A stretch of DNA of 64,000 nucleotides, taken from the NCBI RefSeq assembly GCF_900104385.1, contig NZ_FNJA01000002.1, forward strand, positions 372,001 to 436,000, in the 5' to 3' direction. How positions within the stretch are numbered: position 1 is the first letter of the stretch; every line of letters starts with the position of its first letter. This stretch comes from Rhodoferax sp. OV413. GTDB lineage: Bacteria; Pseudomonadota; Gammaproteobacteria; Burkholderiales; Burkholderiaceae_C. The notes under the pieces are model-generated. The model did no database searches and had not been told where the DNA came from. It was given only the letters and a program-made list of their open reading frames with translations. The position numbers and the translations under genes are program-made. Of this stretch, positions 27,973 to 35,264 are shown in pieces.

Positions 27973-28638
27973 ATGACCGAAACCGCCGTTGCGCCGCCCA
28001 GCGCACGCACCCGCATCCGCCGCATTGCCGAGAACGCCGACTACCAGTGCAGCACGCTGCACGCCATCATCGACGCGGCCTATGTCTGCCATATCGCTTT
28101 TGTCGACGACAAGGGCACGCACAACATCCCCACCGCCTGCTGGCGCGAGGGCGAGCATCTGTACATCCATGGCTCGAACGGCGGCCGTCTGCTGAAGCTG
28201 CTGGGCGCGGGCACCCAGGCTTGTGTGGCCATCACCCATGTGGACGGCCTGGTGCTGGCGCGCTCGGCCTTCAACCATTCGATGAACTACCGCTCGGCCG
28301 TCATCTACGGCAGCTTCGAGCGGGTGGCGGAAGACGCGGCCAAACGCGCTGCGATGGATGCCTTCATGGACAAGCTGGCGCCGGGCCGGAACGCGGAAAT
28401 CCGCCGCGGCAACGACAAGGAGTTCGCCGCCACCACGGTGATGCGCATCGCGCTGGACGAGGCTGTCTGCAAGGTGCGAATCGGCCCGCCCGTCGACGAT
28501 GCGGAGGACATGGACATTCCGGTGTGGACCGGTGTGTTACCGCTGGTGCAGACCCACGCCACGCCGGTGGTGGACGCAGCAGGGCTTGGCGAAGTGCCGG
28601 CCTATGTGCGGCAGTGGCAGGTCAATGCTACTGTTTAG
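27973..28638 (+). CDS. Pyridoxamine 5'-phosphate oxidase-family (NimA-like) flavin protein
   Basis: Split-barrel FMN-binding-type protein of 221 residues. The stretch from DYQCSTLHAI through CHIAFVDDKGTHNIPT to LYIHGSNGGRLLKLL is the NimA/pyridox-oxidase-2 outline (about residues 23-80), with GLVLARSAFNHSMNYRSAVIYG after it. Family members reduce flavin-linked substrates or bind FMN or F420; the exact reaction is unknown. The divergent MocR regulator suggests a B6- or amine-linked signal. The stop codon lies inside the flanking repeat. Confidence 0.88.
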   Translation: MTETAVAPPSARTRIRRIAENADYQCSTLHAIIDAAYVCHIAFVDDKGTHNIPTACWREGEHLYIHGSNGGRLLKLLGAGTQACVAITHVDGLVLARSAFNHSMNYRSAVIYGSFERVAEDAAKRAAMDAFMDKLAPGRNAEIRRGNDKEFAATTVMRIALDEAVCKVRIGPPVDDAEDMDIPVWTGVLPLVQTHATPVVDAAGLGEVPAYVRQWQVNATV

Positions 28639-28712
28639 ATAGCTGCTAGTGCAGGTGGAATGTGCGCTAGCAGCTGATTTAATGCATAAAAGAGGGCAGA
28701 CCTTGCGGTGCC
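28626..28712 (+). repeat. Left copy of a ~87-bp repeat flanking the 28.7-32.4 kb cassette
   Basis: It holds the family hairpin (arms 28641-28652 and 28663-28674, AGCTGCTAG...CTAGCAGCT) and extends through AAAAGAGGGCAGACC and TTGCGGT. It aligns end to end with 32437-32524 with roughly 13 differences. The matching terminator's right arm is missing in this copy. Confidence 0.75.
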
Positions 28713-28738
28713 AACGGAAACAGGCTCGTGCGCGCCCC

Positions 28739-29368
28739 TCAAACCATTTGGTCCGACGTCACGACGTGGACACCAGTCTTGGGGTGGATGGCCGCTTCGA
28801 GCAGCGCGCTGGCGATCCGCGGGGCCGGGTTGAGGCGCCAGCGCTTGGGCAGCATCGGCCCTGTCCATGCCAGTGCCATCACCATGATCCGCTCGCCCAG
28901 CCGGAACTCGTCCCGATGCCCGCCGATGACGCCGGGCCGCACGAAGCCCAGTGACGCGAAACCCTCGCCGGCCAAAGCGTGTTCCAACTCACCTTTGACC
29001 CGGTTGTAAAAGAAGCGTGAGCTGGCATCCGCGCCGATCGCCGAGTTCAGCACATAGGTTGGCGTGCCATGCGCACGTGCCAATTTGGCAGCGGCCAACG
29101 GGTAGCCGTGGTCCACGCGGCGGAATGCTTGCTCGGAGCCTGCGGCGCGCATTGTGGTGCCCAGTGCGCAAACCACGGCATCCACCTGCCACCAGTCGGC
29201 GTCCTGCGGCAGACGATCGAAATCCACCTGCGGATTGCGCAGTTTCGGGTGCACCGGCAACGCTCGGCGCGTGGGCGCGACCACCTCGCCCACGTGCGGG
29301 TCGGCCAGCGCCAGTGCCAGAACGTTGCGCCCGACCAGACCGGTAGCACCCAAGAGCAGCAGTTTCAT
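28739..29368 (-). CDS. NAD(P)H-binding epimerase-like protein
   Basis: Short Rossmann-fold protein of 209 residues related to the atypical SDR group (HTATIP2/TIP30 type). The dinucleotide motif GATGLVG is at residues 7-13. The active-site region is atypical: YVLNSAIGADASS followed by FYNRVKGELE, keeping the Tyr-x-x-x-Lys spacing. Substrate and reaction are unknown. It is the last gene of the leftward operon with the NTF2-like protein, the OYE and TVP38, eight bases after the NTF2-like gene. Confidence 0.85.
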   Translation of the reverse strand: MKLLLLGATGLVGRNVLALALADPHVGEVVAPTRRALPVHPKLRNPQVDFDRLPQDADWWQVDAVVCALGTTMRAAGSEQAFRRVDHGYPLAAAKLARAHGTPTYVLNSAIGADASSRFFYNRVKGELEHALAGEGFASLGFVRPGVIGGHRDEFRLGERIMVMALAWTGPMLPKRWRLNPAPRIASALLEAAIHPKTGVHVVTSDQMV

Positions 29369-29376
29369 CCGTTCGC

Positions 29377-29760
29377 TCAGGGGGCGACGTGCGTGTGGTA
29401 GATCTTGCTGACCACGGTCCAGTGGCCATCGACCTTCAACAGATGGAAGAAGTCGGTGAAGCAGAAACCGGAGACGTCGTTGGTGTCGATGCGGGCGCTG
29501 GCGGCGGTGCCGACGATCTCGATTCTGGCGATCACGTTTTGCGCTTCGGGTGATGGGCGAAAGCCGCTGTCGATGCCGTCGAACAGGTTCTGGATCGCGC
29601 CACCGGTGAGCTTGCCGTTGGCACCGACGCCAAAGATGGTCGCCTGTTCGTTGAAGGCCGGCTTCATGATGCTGCTTTGGGCTTGCTTGCAGCCATCGTT
29701 GTACTTGTTCAATACCGTGACGATGGCGTTGTAGTCTTGGACGTAAGTAGGTTTGTTCAT
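29377..29760 (-). CDS. NTF2-like / putative lumazine-binding family protein
   Basis: Small SnoaL/NTF2-fold protein of 127 residues. Features are an N-terminal helix (YNAIVTVLNKYNDGCKQA), FNEQATIFGV, and the closing strand HLLKVDGHWTVVSKIYHTH, typical of the group often labelled nuclear transport factor 2 or lumazine-binding. No catalytic function can be assigned. The ATG at 29760 follows AGAGAG. It sits between the OYE and epimerase genes in one operon, so a role with those redox enzymes is likely. Confidence 0.82.
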   Translation of the reverse strand: MNKPTYVQDYNAIVTVLNKYNDGCKQAQSSIMKPAFNEQATIFGVGANGKLTGGAIQNLFDGIDSGFRPSPEAQNVIARIEIVGTAASARIDTNDVSGFCFTDFFHLLKVDGHWTVVSKIYHTHVAP

Positions 29761-29822
29761 GGTTTCTCTCTTGGTTGCGTTTGGGGAATCAGTGGGTTCC
29801 AGATGCGGCATCGGAACCCAGC

Positions 29823-30992
29823 TTAGGCTTCGCTCATTTCAGGTGCGCGTTTTTCTGCAGCGGCCAACGGGCCTAGCCGTTGAAGTCTTTTTTGGCGGTC
29901 ATTGAGCCACCAGCCGGCCTGGATATTCCAGTCAGCGTAAGGATTCTGTGGGTCGGCTGCGTCCAAGGCCTGCAGCGCGTGCAGCGGAAAGTGCGGGTCC
30001 CGCAGCGCGCCATGTCCCAGGGCAACGATGTCAGCCTGTCCCGAGGCAACAATCGTCTGCGCCTGTTCCGGATCGACGATCAGGCCCACGGCCATGGTGC
30101 GGATGCCCGTCTCGCGACGGATCTGGGCGGCGAACGGTACCTGGAAGCCATAGCCGCTCGGATAGTCGAAGACACCGAAGCCACCCGACGAGCAGTCGAC
30201 GATATCGACGCCGATCTTGTCGAGTTCCTTGGCGAAAGCCACGCTGTCTTCGATGGTCCAGCCGTCACGGCTGCCATCCACCGCCGATATGCGGACGAAC
30301 AGCGGCTTGTCCTGCGGCCAGATCTCACGCAGCTCGCGGACGATCTCCAGCGGCAGGCGGATGCGGTTCTCGAAGCTGCCGCCATACGCGTCGGTCCGGT
30401 CGTTGGTCAGGGGGGACATGAACGCATTCAGCAAGAAGCCGTGTGCGCAGTGCAGCTCCAATACCTCGAAGCCAGCACGCAGCGCACGGCGCGCAGCGGC
30501 GGCAAAGTCGGCTCGGATCTTGGCAATGCCTTGGGCATCGAGCGCGGTTGGCACCAGCCAGCCCTCGGCCACGGGCCGTGCACTTGGAGACACCACCTTC
30601 CATGGATGTTCGCCGCGGGCAGCGTCACTCTCGTTCAACGGACCATTGCCCTGGAAGGCGCGCTGGATGCTGGCTTTGGGGCCGGCATGGCCGATCTGGA
30701 TGCCGGGGACGGCACCGTATTGCTTGGTGAAGGCCGCGATGCGGGCCAGGCCCTCGACATGGGCGTCGTCCCAGATGCCCACATCGCCATGGCTGATTCG
30801 CGCCTCGGGGGAAACGCCGGTGGCCTCGACCATCACCAGGCCGAAGCCGCCCAATGCAAAGCGCCCGTAGTGGGCGATGTGGTAGTCGTTCACGAAGCCG
30901 TTGCGGGCCGTGTACTGGCACATCGGGCTCAAGGCCAGACGGTTGCGCAAGGTCCCTCCGCGCAAGGCCAAAGGTTCAAATAACTTGCTCAT
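29823..30992 (-). CDS. NADH:flavin oxidoreductase, old yellow enzyme family
   Basis: FMN-dependent ene-reductase of 389 residues, of the YqjM-like (thermophilic-like) subclass as shown by Cys25 in LALSPMCQYTA. HCAHGFLLNAFMSPLTN with RTDAYGGSFENRIR and the C-terminal phosphate-binding region (VALGHGALRDPH) are diagnostic. These enzymes reduce activated C=C bonds and other electrophiles and often form part of a defence against reactive compounds. The start overlaps the end of the TVP38 gene by 17 bases, so the two are coupled. The divergent TetR repressor likely controls them. Confidence 0.93.
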   Translation of the reverse strand: MSKLFEPLALRGGTLRNRLALSPMCQYTARNGFVNDYHIAHYGRFALGGFGLVMVEATGVSPEARISHGDVGIWDDAHVEGLARIAAFTKQYGAVPGIQIGHAGPKASIQRAFQGNGPLNESDAARGEHPWKVVSPSARPVAEGWLVPTALDAQGIAKIRADFAAAARRALRAGFEVLELHCAHGFLLNAFMSPLTNDRTDAYGGSFENRIRLPLEIVRELREIWPQDKPLFVRISAVDGSRDGWTIEDSVAFAKELDKIGVDIVDCSSGGFGVFDYPSGYGFQVPFAAQIRRETGIRTMAVGLIVDPEQAQTIVASGQADIVALGHGALRDPHFPLHALQALDAADPQNPYADWNIQAGWWLNDRQKRLQRLGPLAAAEKRAPEMSEA

Positions 30993-31692
30993 GTTCCAAC
31001 TTTCTTGAAGTAGATGGATTAATAGATTGATGGACGGCATTGCGGGCGAACCGGGCAATGGTCAGTACCGCCAGCACTGCCGCAGCCAAGCCAACCCAGG
31101 TCAGTAAGCGCGCGGCGTCTCCGCCCGCGGCTTCGCCGTTGAGAATCTGCCCCACGTCGGAAACCAGTGAACCGAGATAGACGTACAGGAAGCTGCCTGG
31201 CAACAAACCCAGCCACGATGCCAGCACGAAGCTCCGGCCCGAGATGCGGCTGGCGCCCAGCGCATAACTCAGCGGCGCGAACGGCACGATCGAAGCCAGG
31301 CGCAGCAGAAACACGATGCGAAAGCCGCCTGTTGCTACAGCCGTGTCCACAGCGGCCAGCCGCGGATGCGCCTGCAGACGCCTGCGCACCCAGGGTCGCG
31401 CCGCGGTGCGCCCGATGGCAAAAGCCAAAGCTGCCGACACCACGCCGACCAGAGAGACCAGCAAGGCGCCCCACAGCGGTCCATACAGGAACCCCGCGAT
31501 GGCCGCCATGGGAGAAGCCGGCACGAACATCAGCGACGCGAGCAGGAAACAAGCGGCATACAAGGCCACGCCAATGCCACCGAATGCACGGACCGCCTCG
31601 ACCCAGGCCTGAACGTCTTGCGTGAGCGCCTCGATCACTTCCAAATCTGATTTAATGGTTTCACTGTTTTCCCTTTTATTTGTATCGATCAC
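30976..31692 (-). CDS. TVP38/TMEM64 (VTT) family membrane protein
   Basis: Membrane protein of 238 residues with about five hydrophobic segments. The VTT/SNARE-associated core includes AAIAGFLYGPLWGALLVSLVG (glycine-rich re-entrant region) and FAPLSYALGASRISGRSF. Family members act in membrane lipid or electrolyte transport; their bacterial role is poorly known. It opens the leftward operon. The start is uncertain: the GTG at 31692 lies inside the operator and very close to the predicted transcription start, so the mRNA could be almost leaderless. A GTG at 31638 is the alternative. Confidence 0.85.
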   Translation of the reverse strand: MIDTNKRENSETIKSDLEVIEALTQDVQAWVEAVRAFGGIGVALYAACFLLASLMFVPASPMAAIAGFLYGPLWGALLVSLVGVVSAALAFAIGRTAARPWVRRRLQAHPRLAAVDTAVATGGFRIVFLLRLASIVPFAPLSYALGASRISGRSFVLASWLGLLPGSFLYVYLGSLVSDVGQILNGEAAGGDAARLLTWVGLAAAVLAVLTIARFARNAVHQSINPSTSRKLEHEQVI

Positions 31693-31734
31693 TACAGAAA
31701 ATAATTATATAGTGATCGATACAGATAGTGTCAA
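31681..31734 (-). promoter_or_regulatory. Leftward promoter with paired TetR operators
   Basis: The -35 TTGACA (31734-31729), 17-bp spacer and -10 TATATA (31711-31706) read leftward to the TVP38-OYE operon. Perfect 14-bp inverted arms flank the -10: TGTATCGATCACTA at 31681-31694 and its complement at 31710-31723. The right arm fills the spacer and the left arm covers the start. Each arm is itself near-palindromic about ATCGAT. The divergent TetR gene probably uses the same region for its own promoter. Confidence 0.82.
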
Positions 31735-31755
31735 GCGCTTTGATTTCAGAAATTG

Positions 31756-32412
31756 ATGACCATGTCGAACGTCGCATCTCCACCATCCCCCCCATCCCCA
31801 CTGCGCAGCAAAGGGCGTCCGCGCGGTTTCGACCGCGATGAGGCATTGACCCGCGCACTGGATGTGTTTTGGCGCCGGGGATACGAACCCGCCTCGGTGA
31901 CCGAGCTCTGCACTGCGATGGGTATCAACCCCCCCAGCCTTTACGCGGCATTCGGTAACAAAGCCAAGCTGTTCCTGGAGGCTGTGGATTTCTATGAGCG
32001 CACCTACTGGAATGCCACCTGGGCGGACCTGGAGAAGGCGACCGACGTGTACCGCGCAATCGAGGCGTTCTTCAAGGCCGCGGCGGGCATCCTGCTGTCG
32101 CCCCAAGCGCCCTGTGGGTGCCTGGTGGTGCTGGCTGCCATCAATGTGTCATCGGATTCGACCGAGGTTTTTGATGCGATCAAGTCATTGCGCCAAGTCA
32201 GCAAGAGGCTCTTCCTGCAGCGGCTCAAGCAAGGTATCAAGGACGGCCAGCTTCCTGCGAAAACCGATGTCAAGTCCCTCGCAGCCACGTTCAGCACCAT
32301 GCTGGAAGGCATGTCCATCCAGGCGCGCGACGGACTGTCGCCAGCCGAGTTGGTCCGGGTGGGGTCGCATGCTGTCAGGCTGCTGCCACCTCGCTTGACG
32401 CACGCGGCATAG
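31756..32412 (+). CDS. TetR-family transcriptional regulator
   Basis: Regulator of 218 residues. A proline- and serine-rich leader of about 20 residues precedes the helix-turn-helix (about 25-70: PASVTELCTAMGINPPSLYAAFGNKAKLF). The ligand domain has CGCLVVLAAINVSS, a feature of the AcrR/TetR_C group. It diverges from the TVP38-OYE-NTF2-epimerase operon, with two inverted operator copies between. It is thus likely a repressor released by a reactive or electrophilic compound that the OYE handles; that last point is inference. The start could also be the ATG at 31762. Confidence 0.9.
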   Translation: MTMSNVASPPSPPSPLRSKGRPRGFDRDEALTRALDVFWRRGYEPASVTELCTAMGINPPSLYAAFGNKAKLFLEAVDFYERTYWNATWADLEKATDVYRAIEAFFKAAAGILLSPQAPCGCLVVLAAINVSSDSTEVFDAIKSLRQVSKRLFLQRLKQGIKDGQLPAKTDVKSLAATFSTMLEGMSIQARDGLSPAELVRVGSHAVRLLPPRLTHAA

Positions 32413-32436
32413 CAGTCAGGAGCGGTGCATTTCTGG

Positions 32437-32524
32437 TGCTACTGTTTGGATATCTTCTAGCGCAGATGGAATATGCGCTAGAAGCTGATTTGATCTATAA
32501 AAAAAGGGCGAACCTTGCGGTCCG
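32437..32524 (+). repeat. Right copy of the ~87-bp repeat flanking the 28.7-32.4 kb cassette
   Basis: Starts TGCTACTGTTTGGATA. It holds a perfect 11-bp hairpin (CTTCTAGCGCA at 32454-32464 and its complement at 32474-32484), then runs into the terminator AAAAGGGCG. Compare 28626-28712. Confidence 0.75.
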
Positions 32525-32532
32525 CCCTTTTC
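32499..32532 (-). terminator. Intrinsic terminator of the EF-G paralogue gene
   Basis: AAAAGGGCG (32502-32510) and ACC pair with GGT and CGCCCTTTT (32523-32531) around a TTGC loop, with one internal mismatch. Seven A's on the left give a T-run for leftward transcription. Only four T's follow on the right, so rightward termination would be weaker. Confidence 0.88.
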
Positions 32533-32536
32533 AGGC

Positions 32537-34555
32537 TCAAGCGTGTGCCGGCACCTGGCGCGGCGCCTCGGCGTAGTGGTCGAACTGCATCGTGTAGCTG
32601 GCGCGCCCAGCCGTCAGCGCACGCAGGCTGCCGATGTAGCCAAACAACGTCTGCAGCGGCACCATGGCGCGCACGACCGCCGCGTTGCCGCGCTGGTCCT
32701 GGCTGCGCACATGGCCGCGCCGGCGGTTCAGGTCGCCGATCACGTCACCCACATGGTCCATAGGCGTGGTGACTTCCACGTCCATGACCGGCTCCAGCAC
32801 CGTCGGCCCGGCATTGCGCTGGGCCTGGGTGAAGGCCTGCATGCCGGCGGCCTCAAACGCCAGGGTCGACGAGTCTTTCTCGTGAAAGCTGCCGTCTTCC
32901 AGCACCACCCGCACGTCCACCACCGGGTGGCCGGCCAACACGCCGGCCAGGGCCGCACGCCGCACGCCTTGCTCCACGCTGGGGATGAATTCCTTAGGAA
33001 TCGCCCCGCCGGTGATGGCGCTCTCGAACAGCAGGCCGCCGCCGCGTTCCAGCGGTTCTATGCGCAGCACCACCTCCGCATACTGGCCGGGGCCGCCGCT
33101 CTGCTTTTTGTGCAGATGGCGCACCTGGGCCGCACGGCTGATGGTCTCGCGCAGTGCCACCTGGGGCTGGCCGGTATGCACGGTCACGCCGAAGCGGCTG
33201 CGCAGCTTTTCCAGCGTCACTTCCAGCTGCAGCTCGCCCACACCGGACAACAGCGTCTGGCCGGTCTCGTCGTCCTGGCCCAGGCGCAGGCTCGGGTCTT
33301 CGTCGACCAGCGTGTGCAGGCCGCGCGAGAAGCTGTCCTGGTCTTCGCGCGAGCGCGGCTCTACCGCCATCGAAATGACGGGTTCGGGCGCGTGGATTTC
33401 CTCCAGCAGTACCGGCTGCGCCGGATAGGTGAGCGTGTGGCCGGTCTTGCTGTTCTTCAGCCCAGCCACGGCCACGATGTCGCCGGCCTGGGCCAGAGCC
33501 AGTTCCTCACGCCGGTCCGCATGCATCTGCACCACGCGCGACAAGCGCTCGCGCTGGCCGGTGTTGGCGTTCAGCACCTGGGTGCCTGCATGGGCTTCGC
33601 CACGGTAGACGCGCAGATAGCTCAGCGTGCCGTGCTCGTCATGCACCACCTTGAACACCAGGGCCGCAAAGCCGTCGCCGGCCGGCAGGTCGTTCGCGCG
33701 GTCTTCGGGCGCGGGCAGGTAGTCGACCACGGCGTCGAGCAGGGGCTCTATGCCCTTGTTCTTCAGCGCAGCACCGGCTAGCACCGGCACGAAGGCGCGG
33801 GCCAGCGTGCCCTTGCGGATGCAGGCCCGCAGGCTGTCGTCGGACACGGCTTGGCCGTCCAGGTAGGCGGTGAGTGCGGCGTCGTCCAGCTCTACCGCCA
33901 GATCGACCAGCGTGCGGCGCGCCGCCTCGGCAGCTTGCTGCATGTCGGCGGGAATGGCGGCGCGCGTCAGCGTCGGCTGGCCGCGTTCATTGGGCGGCCA
34001 GTAGAGGGCTTGCATGCTCAGCAGGTCGACCACGCCGGCGAATTCGGCCTCCTGGCCGATCGGCAGTTGCAGCACCAGGGGTTGCACGCCCAGGCGCTCG
34101 GCGATCATCGCCACCACGCGTGGGAAGTCGGCGCCGGTGCGGTCCAGCTTGTTGACCAGGGCGATGCGTGGCACATGGTATTGGTCGGCCAGGCGCCAGT
34201 TGGTCTCGGTCTGCGGCTCCACGCCGGCCACGCCGTCGAACACCACGACTGCGCCGTCGAGCACGCGCAGCGAGCGGCTGACTTCGATGTTGAAGTCGAT
34301 GTGGCCGGGCGTGTCGATCAGGTTGATCTGGTGGCCGCGCCAGGCCACGGTGGTGGCGGCGCTGTTGATGGTGATGCCGCGTGCCCGCTCCTGCGGGTCG
34401 TAGTCCATGGTGGCATTGCCGTCGTGCACTTCACCGGTCCGGTGGATTTCGCCGGTGGTGAACAGCACCCGTTCGCTGACGGTGGTCTTGCCAGCATCGA
34501 CGTGGGCGATGATGCCAATGTTGCGAAGTTGTCGCGCATGTGTGTTCGTAGTCAT
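32537..34555 (-). CDS. Elongation factor G paralogue (EF-G2-like)
   Basis: Translational GTPase of 672 residues, slightly short for EF-G. The GTPase domain has AHVDAGKTT (17-25), the switch ARGITINS, DTPGH (near 84) and NKLD (near 138). Domains II-V follow, with KQSGGPGQYAEV near the start of domain IV. The segment before the switch is GNATMDYDPQER rather than the canonical form, as in secondary EF-G proteins, and no ribosomal-protein operon is nearby. A specialised role such as ribosome recycling or rescue is possible. The ATG at 34555 follows TTTAAGGAAC. The leader contains terminator hairpins, two tiny ORFs and a MITE-like insert. Confidence 0.9.
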   Translation of the reverse strand: MTTNTHARQLRNIGIIAHVDAGKTTVSERVLFTTGEIHRTGEVHDGNATMDYDPQERARGITINSAATTVAWRGHQINLIDTPGHIDFNIEVSRSLRVLDGAVVVFDGVAGVEPQTETNWRLADQYHVPRIALVNKLDRTGADFPRVVAMIAERLGVQPLVLQLPIGQEAEFAGVVDLLSMQALYWPPNERGQPTLTRAAIPADMQQAAEAARRTLVDLAVELDDAALTAYLDGQAVSDDSLRACIRKGTLARAFVPVLAGAALKNKGIEPLLDAVVDYLPAPEDRANDLPAGDGFAALVFKVVHDEHGTLSYLRVYRGEAHAGTQVLNANTGQRERLSRVVQMHADRREELALAQAGDIVAVAGLKNSKTGHTLTYPAQPVLLEEIHAPEPVISMAVEPRSREDQDSFSRGLHTLVDEDPSLRLGQDDETGQTLLSGVGELQLEVTLEKLRSRFGVTVHTGQPQVALRETISRAAQVRHLHKKQSGGPGQYAEVVLRIEPLERGGGLLFESAITGGAIPKEFIPSVEQGVRRAALAGVLAGHPVVDVRVVLEDGSFHEKDSSTLAFEAAGMQAFTQAQRNAGPTVLEPVMDVEVTTPMDHVGDVIGDLNRRRGHVRSQDQRGNAAVVRAMVPLQTLFGYIGSLRALTAGRASYTMQFDHYAEAPRQVPAHA

Positions 34556-34573
34556 ACGATGTTCCTTAAAGAC

Positions 34574-34609
34574 AAAAACCCTGGCCTGCTTGTCGCTGGC
34601 CAGGGTTTT
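34574..34609 (-). terminator. Terminator-like hairpin just before the EF-G2 ribosome site
   Basis: Perfect 12-bp arms (34575-34586 and 34598-34609, core CCCTGGCC/GGCCAGGG) are followed on the minus strand by TTTTT, then GTC and the Shine-Dalgarno TTTAAGGAAC. It sits in the leader, not after a gene, so it may work as an attenuator. Confidence 0.75.
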
Positions 34610-34623
34610 CAACGGCTGTTTTT

Positions 34624-34893
34624 AGAACCTGTTCAAGGTCTTTTTGGGGCCGCGCAGCTGCCTTTTCGGGAGGGTCTGGTAGGCGCGGCTCGCCGCCAAT
34701 AGCCCGGCTATTGGCAAGAGTCGCAACGCCCCAGACTGCCCGAAAAGGCAACTGCCCTTCGGGTTGGGGAGAAATCGGGCGATTTGTCCGCCATCACCCT
34801 TGCATGGGCAGAGAGCCCATGCTGCAGGCGCTGACAGCCAACTCATCCCGATTGCTCCTCAACGCGGCCTCAAAAAGACCTTGAACAGGTTCT
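34624..34893. mobile_element. MITE-like element, ~270 bp, with 31-bp terminal inverted repeats
   Basis: The left end starts AGAACCTGTTCAAGGTCTTT (34624) and the right end is its inverse, ending at 34893. The ~31-bp termini differ at one base. Inside are further inverted repeats: GCCTTTTCGGG near 34670 with its complement near 34739, GCCAATAGC/GCTATTGGC near 34694-34714, and GCATGGGC/GCCCATGC near 34802-34822. There is no ORF of note and no clear target-site duplication. It would need transposase from elsewhere. It interrupts the EF-G2 leader. Confidence 0.75.
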
Positions 34894-34915
34894 CAGCCTT
34901 GAAAAAATCCCGCAG

Positions 34916-35023
34916 CTAGCGGTTTATGTCTTGCGCAGATGCAAAGGCACCAATGGACGAGCGCAAGCCCACCATCCACTGGTGCGGATGAATTGCGGCG
35001 ATCAGCTTGTCAAAGGTGTGCAT
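34916..35023 (-). CDS. Possible 35-residue leader ORF upstream of EF-G2
   Basis: ATG at 35023 with Shine-Dalgarno TTTTTAAGGAA six bases upstream, nearly the same initiation region as the EF-G2 gene itself. The peptide begins MHTFDKLIAA, has one Trp (residue 16) and ends AQDINR. I recognise no family. A weak stem with a T6 run (about 34904-34920) overlaps its stop. Expression is not shown; the well-placed ribosome site is the main support. Confidence 0.4.
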   Translation of the reverse strand: MHTFDKLIAAIHPHQWMVGLRSSIGAFASAQDINR

Positions 35024-35053
35024 GGAAATTCCTTAAAAACACGGGTCCAGAAA

Positions 35054-35083
35054 GCAAAAAACCCCGCGCAAATTGCCGGGGTT
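35054..35083 (-). terminator. Intrinsic terminator within the EF-G2 leader
   Basis: On the minus strand AACCCCG pairs with CGGGGTT around a 10-base loop and is followed by TTTTTT. It separates the 10-residue ORF (upstream) from the 35-residue ORF (downstream). Read-through is needed to reach EF-G2 from the promoter at 35173-35201. Confidence 0.75.
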
Positions 35084-35132
35084 GTGTGGGTTCCGGCAAG
35101 GCGCATAAGCCCTCCGAAAAATCGGAAGGTTT

Positions 35133-35165
35133 TTAGAGGATCAAATCTTGGGTGGACATGTGCAT
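35133..35165 (-). CDS. Possible 10-residue leader peptide
   Basis: ATG at 35165, seven bases after the -10 box, so it would be nearly leaderless. The peptide is MHMSTQDLIL and then stop. A hairpin (CCTTCCG/CGGAGGG, 35110-35129) follows at once, and then the terminator at 35054-35083. The order promoter, tiny ORF, hairpin, terminator resembles an attenuation leader. No run of a single amino acid hints at the signal. Confidence 0.35.
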   Translation of the reverse strand: MHMSTQDLIL

Positions 35166-35172
35166 GGACGCA

Positions 35173-35201
35173 ATTATAAAAAGTTTTGTAGGTTTTGTCT
35201 T
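35173..35201 (-). promoter_or_regulatory. Predicted promoter for the EF-G2 leader transcript
   Basis: Leftward -10 TATAAT (35178-35173), 17-bp spacer and -35 AAGACA (35201-35196). The -10 is perfect; the -35 matches four of six. The 85 bases on to 35264 hold no gene. Confidence 0.6.
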
Positions 35202-35264
35202 TGGGGGTGAATGTTTCAATAGTAATGTGCTATGTAACATTCAAGGCACAAATCACGGCGTGAA

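Noticed and set aside
32537-34555. Main elongation factor G gene
   Set aside because: There is no ribosomal-protein operon around it, it is short, and the region before switch I is of the secondary EF-G type, so a paralogue is more likely.
34612-34905. Target-site duplication around the MITE-like element
   Set aside because: Flanks (GGCTGTTTTT on the left, CAGCCTTG on the right) are inverted rather than directly repeated, so no duplication is visible.
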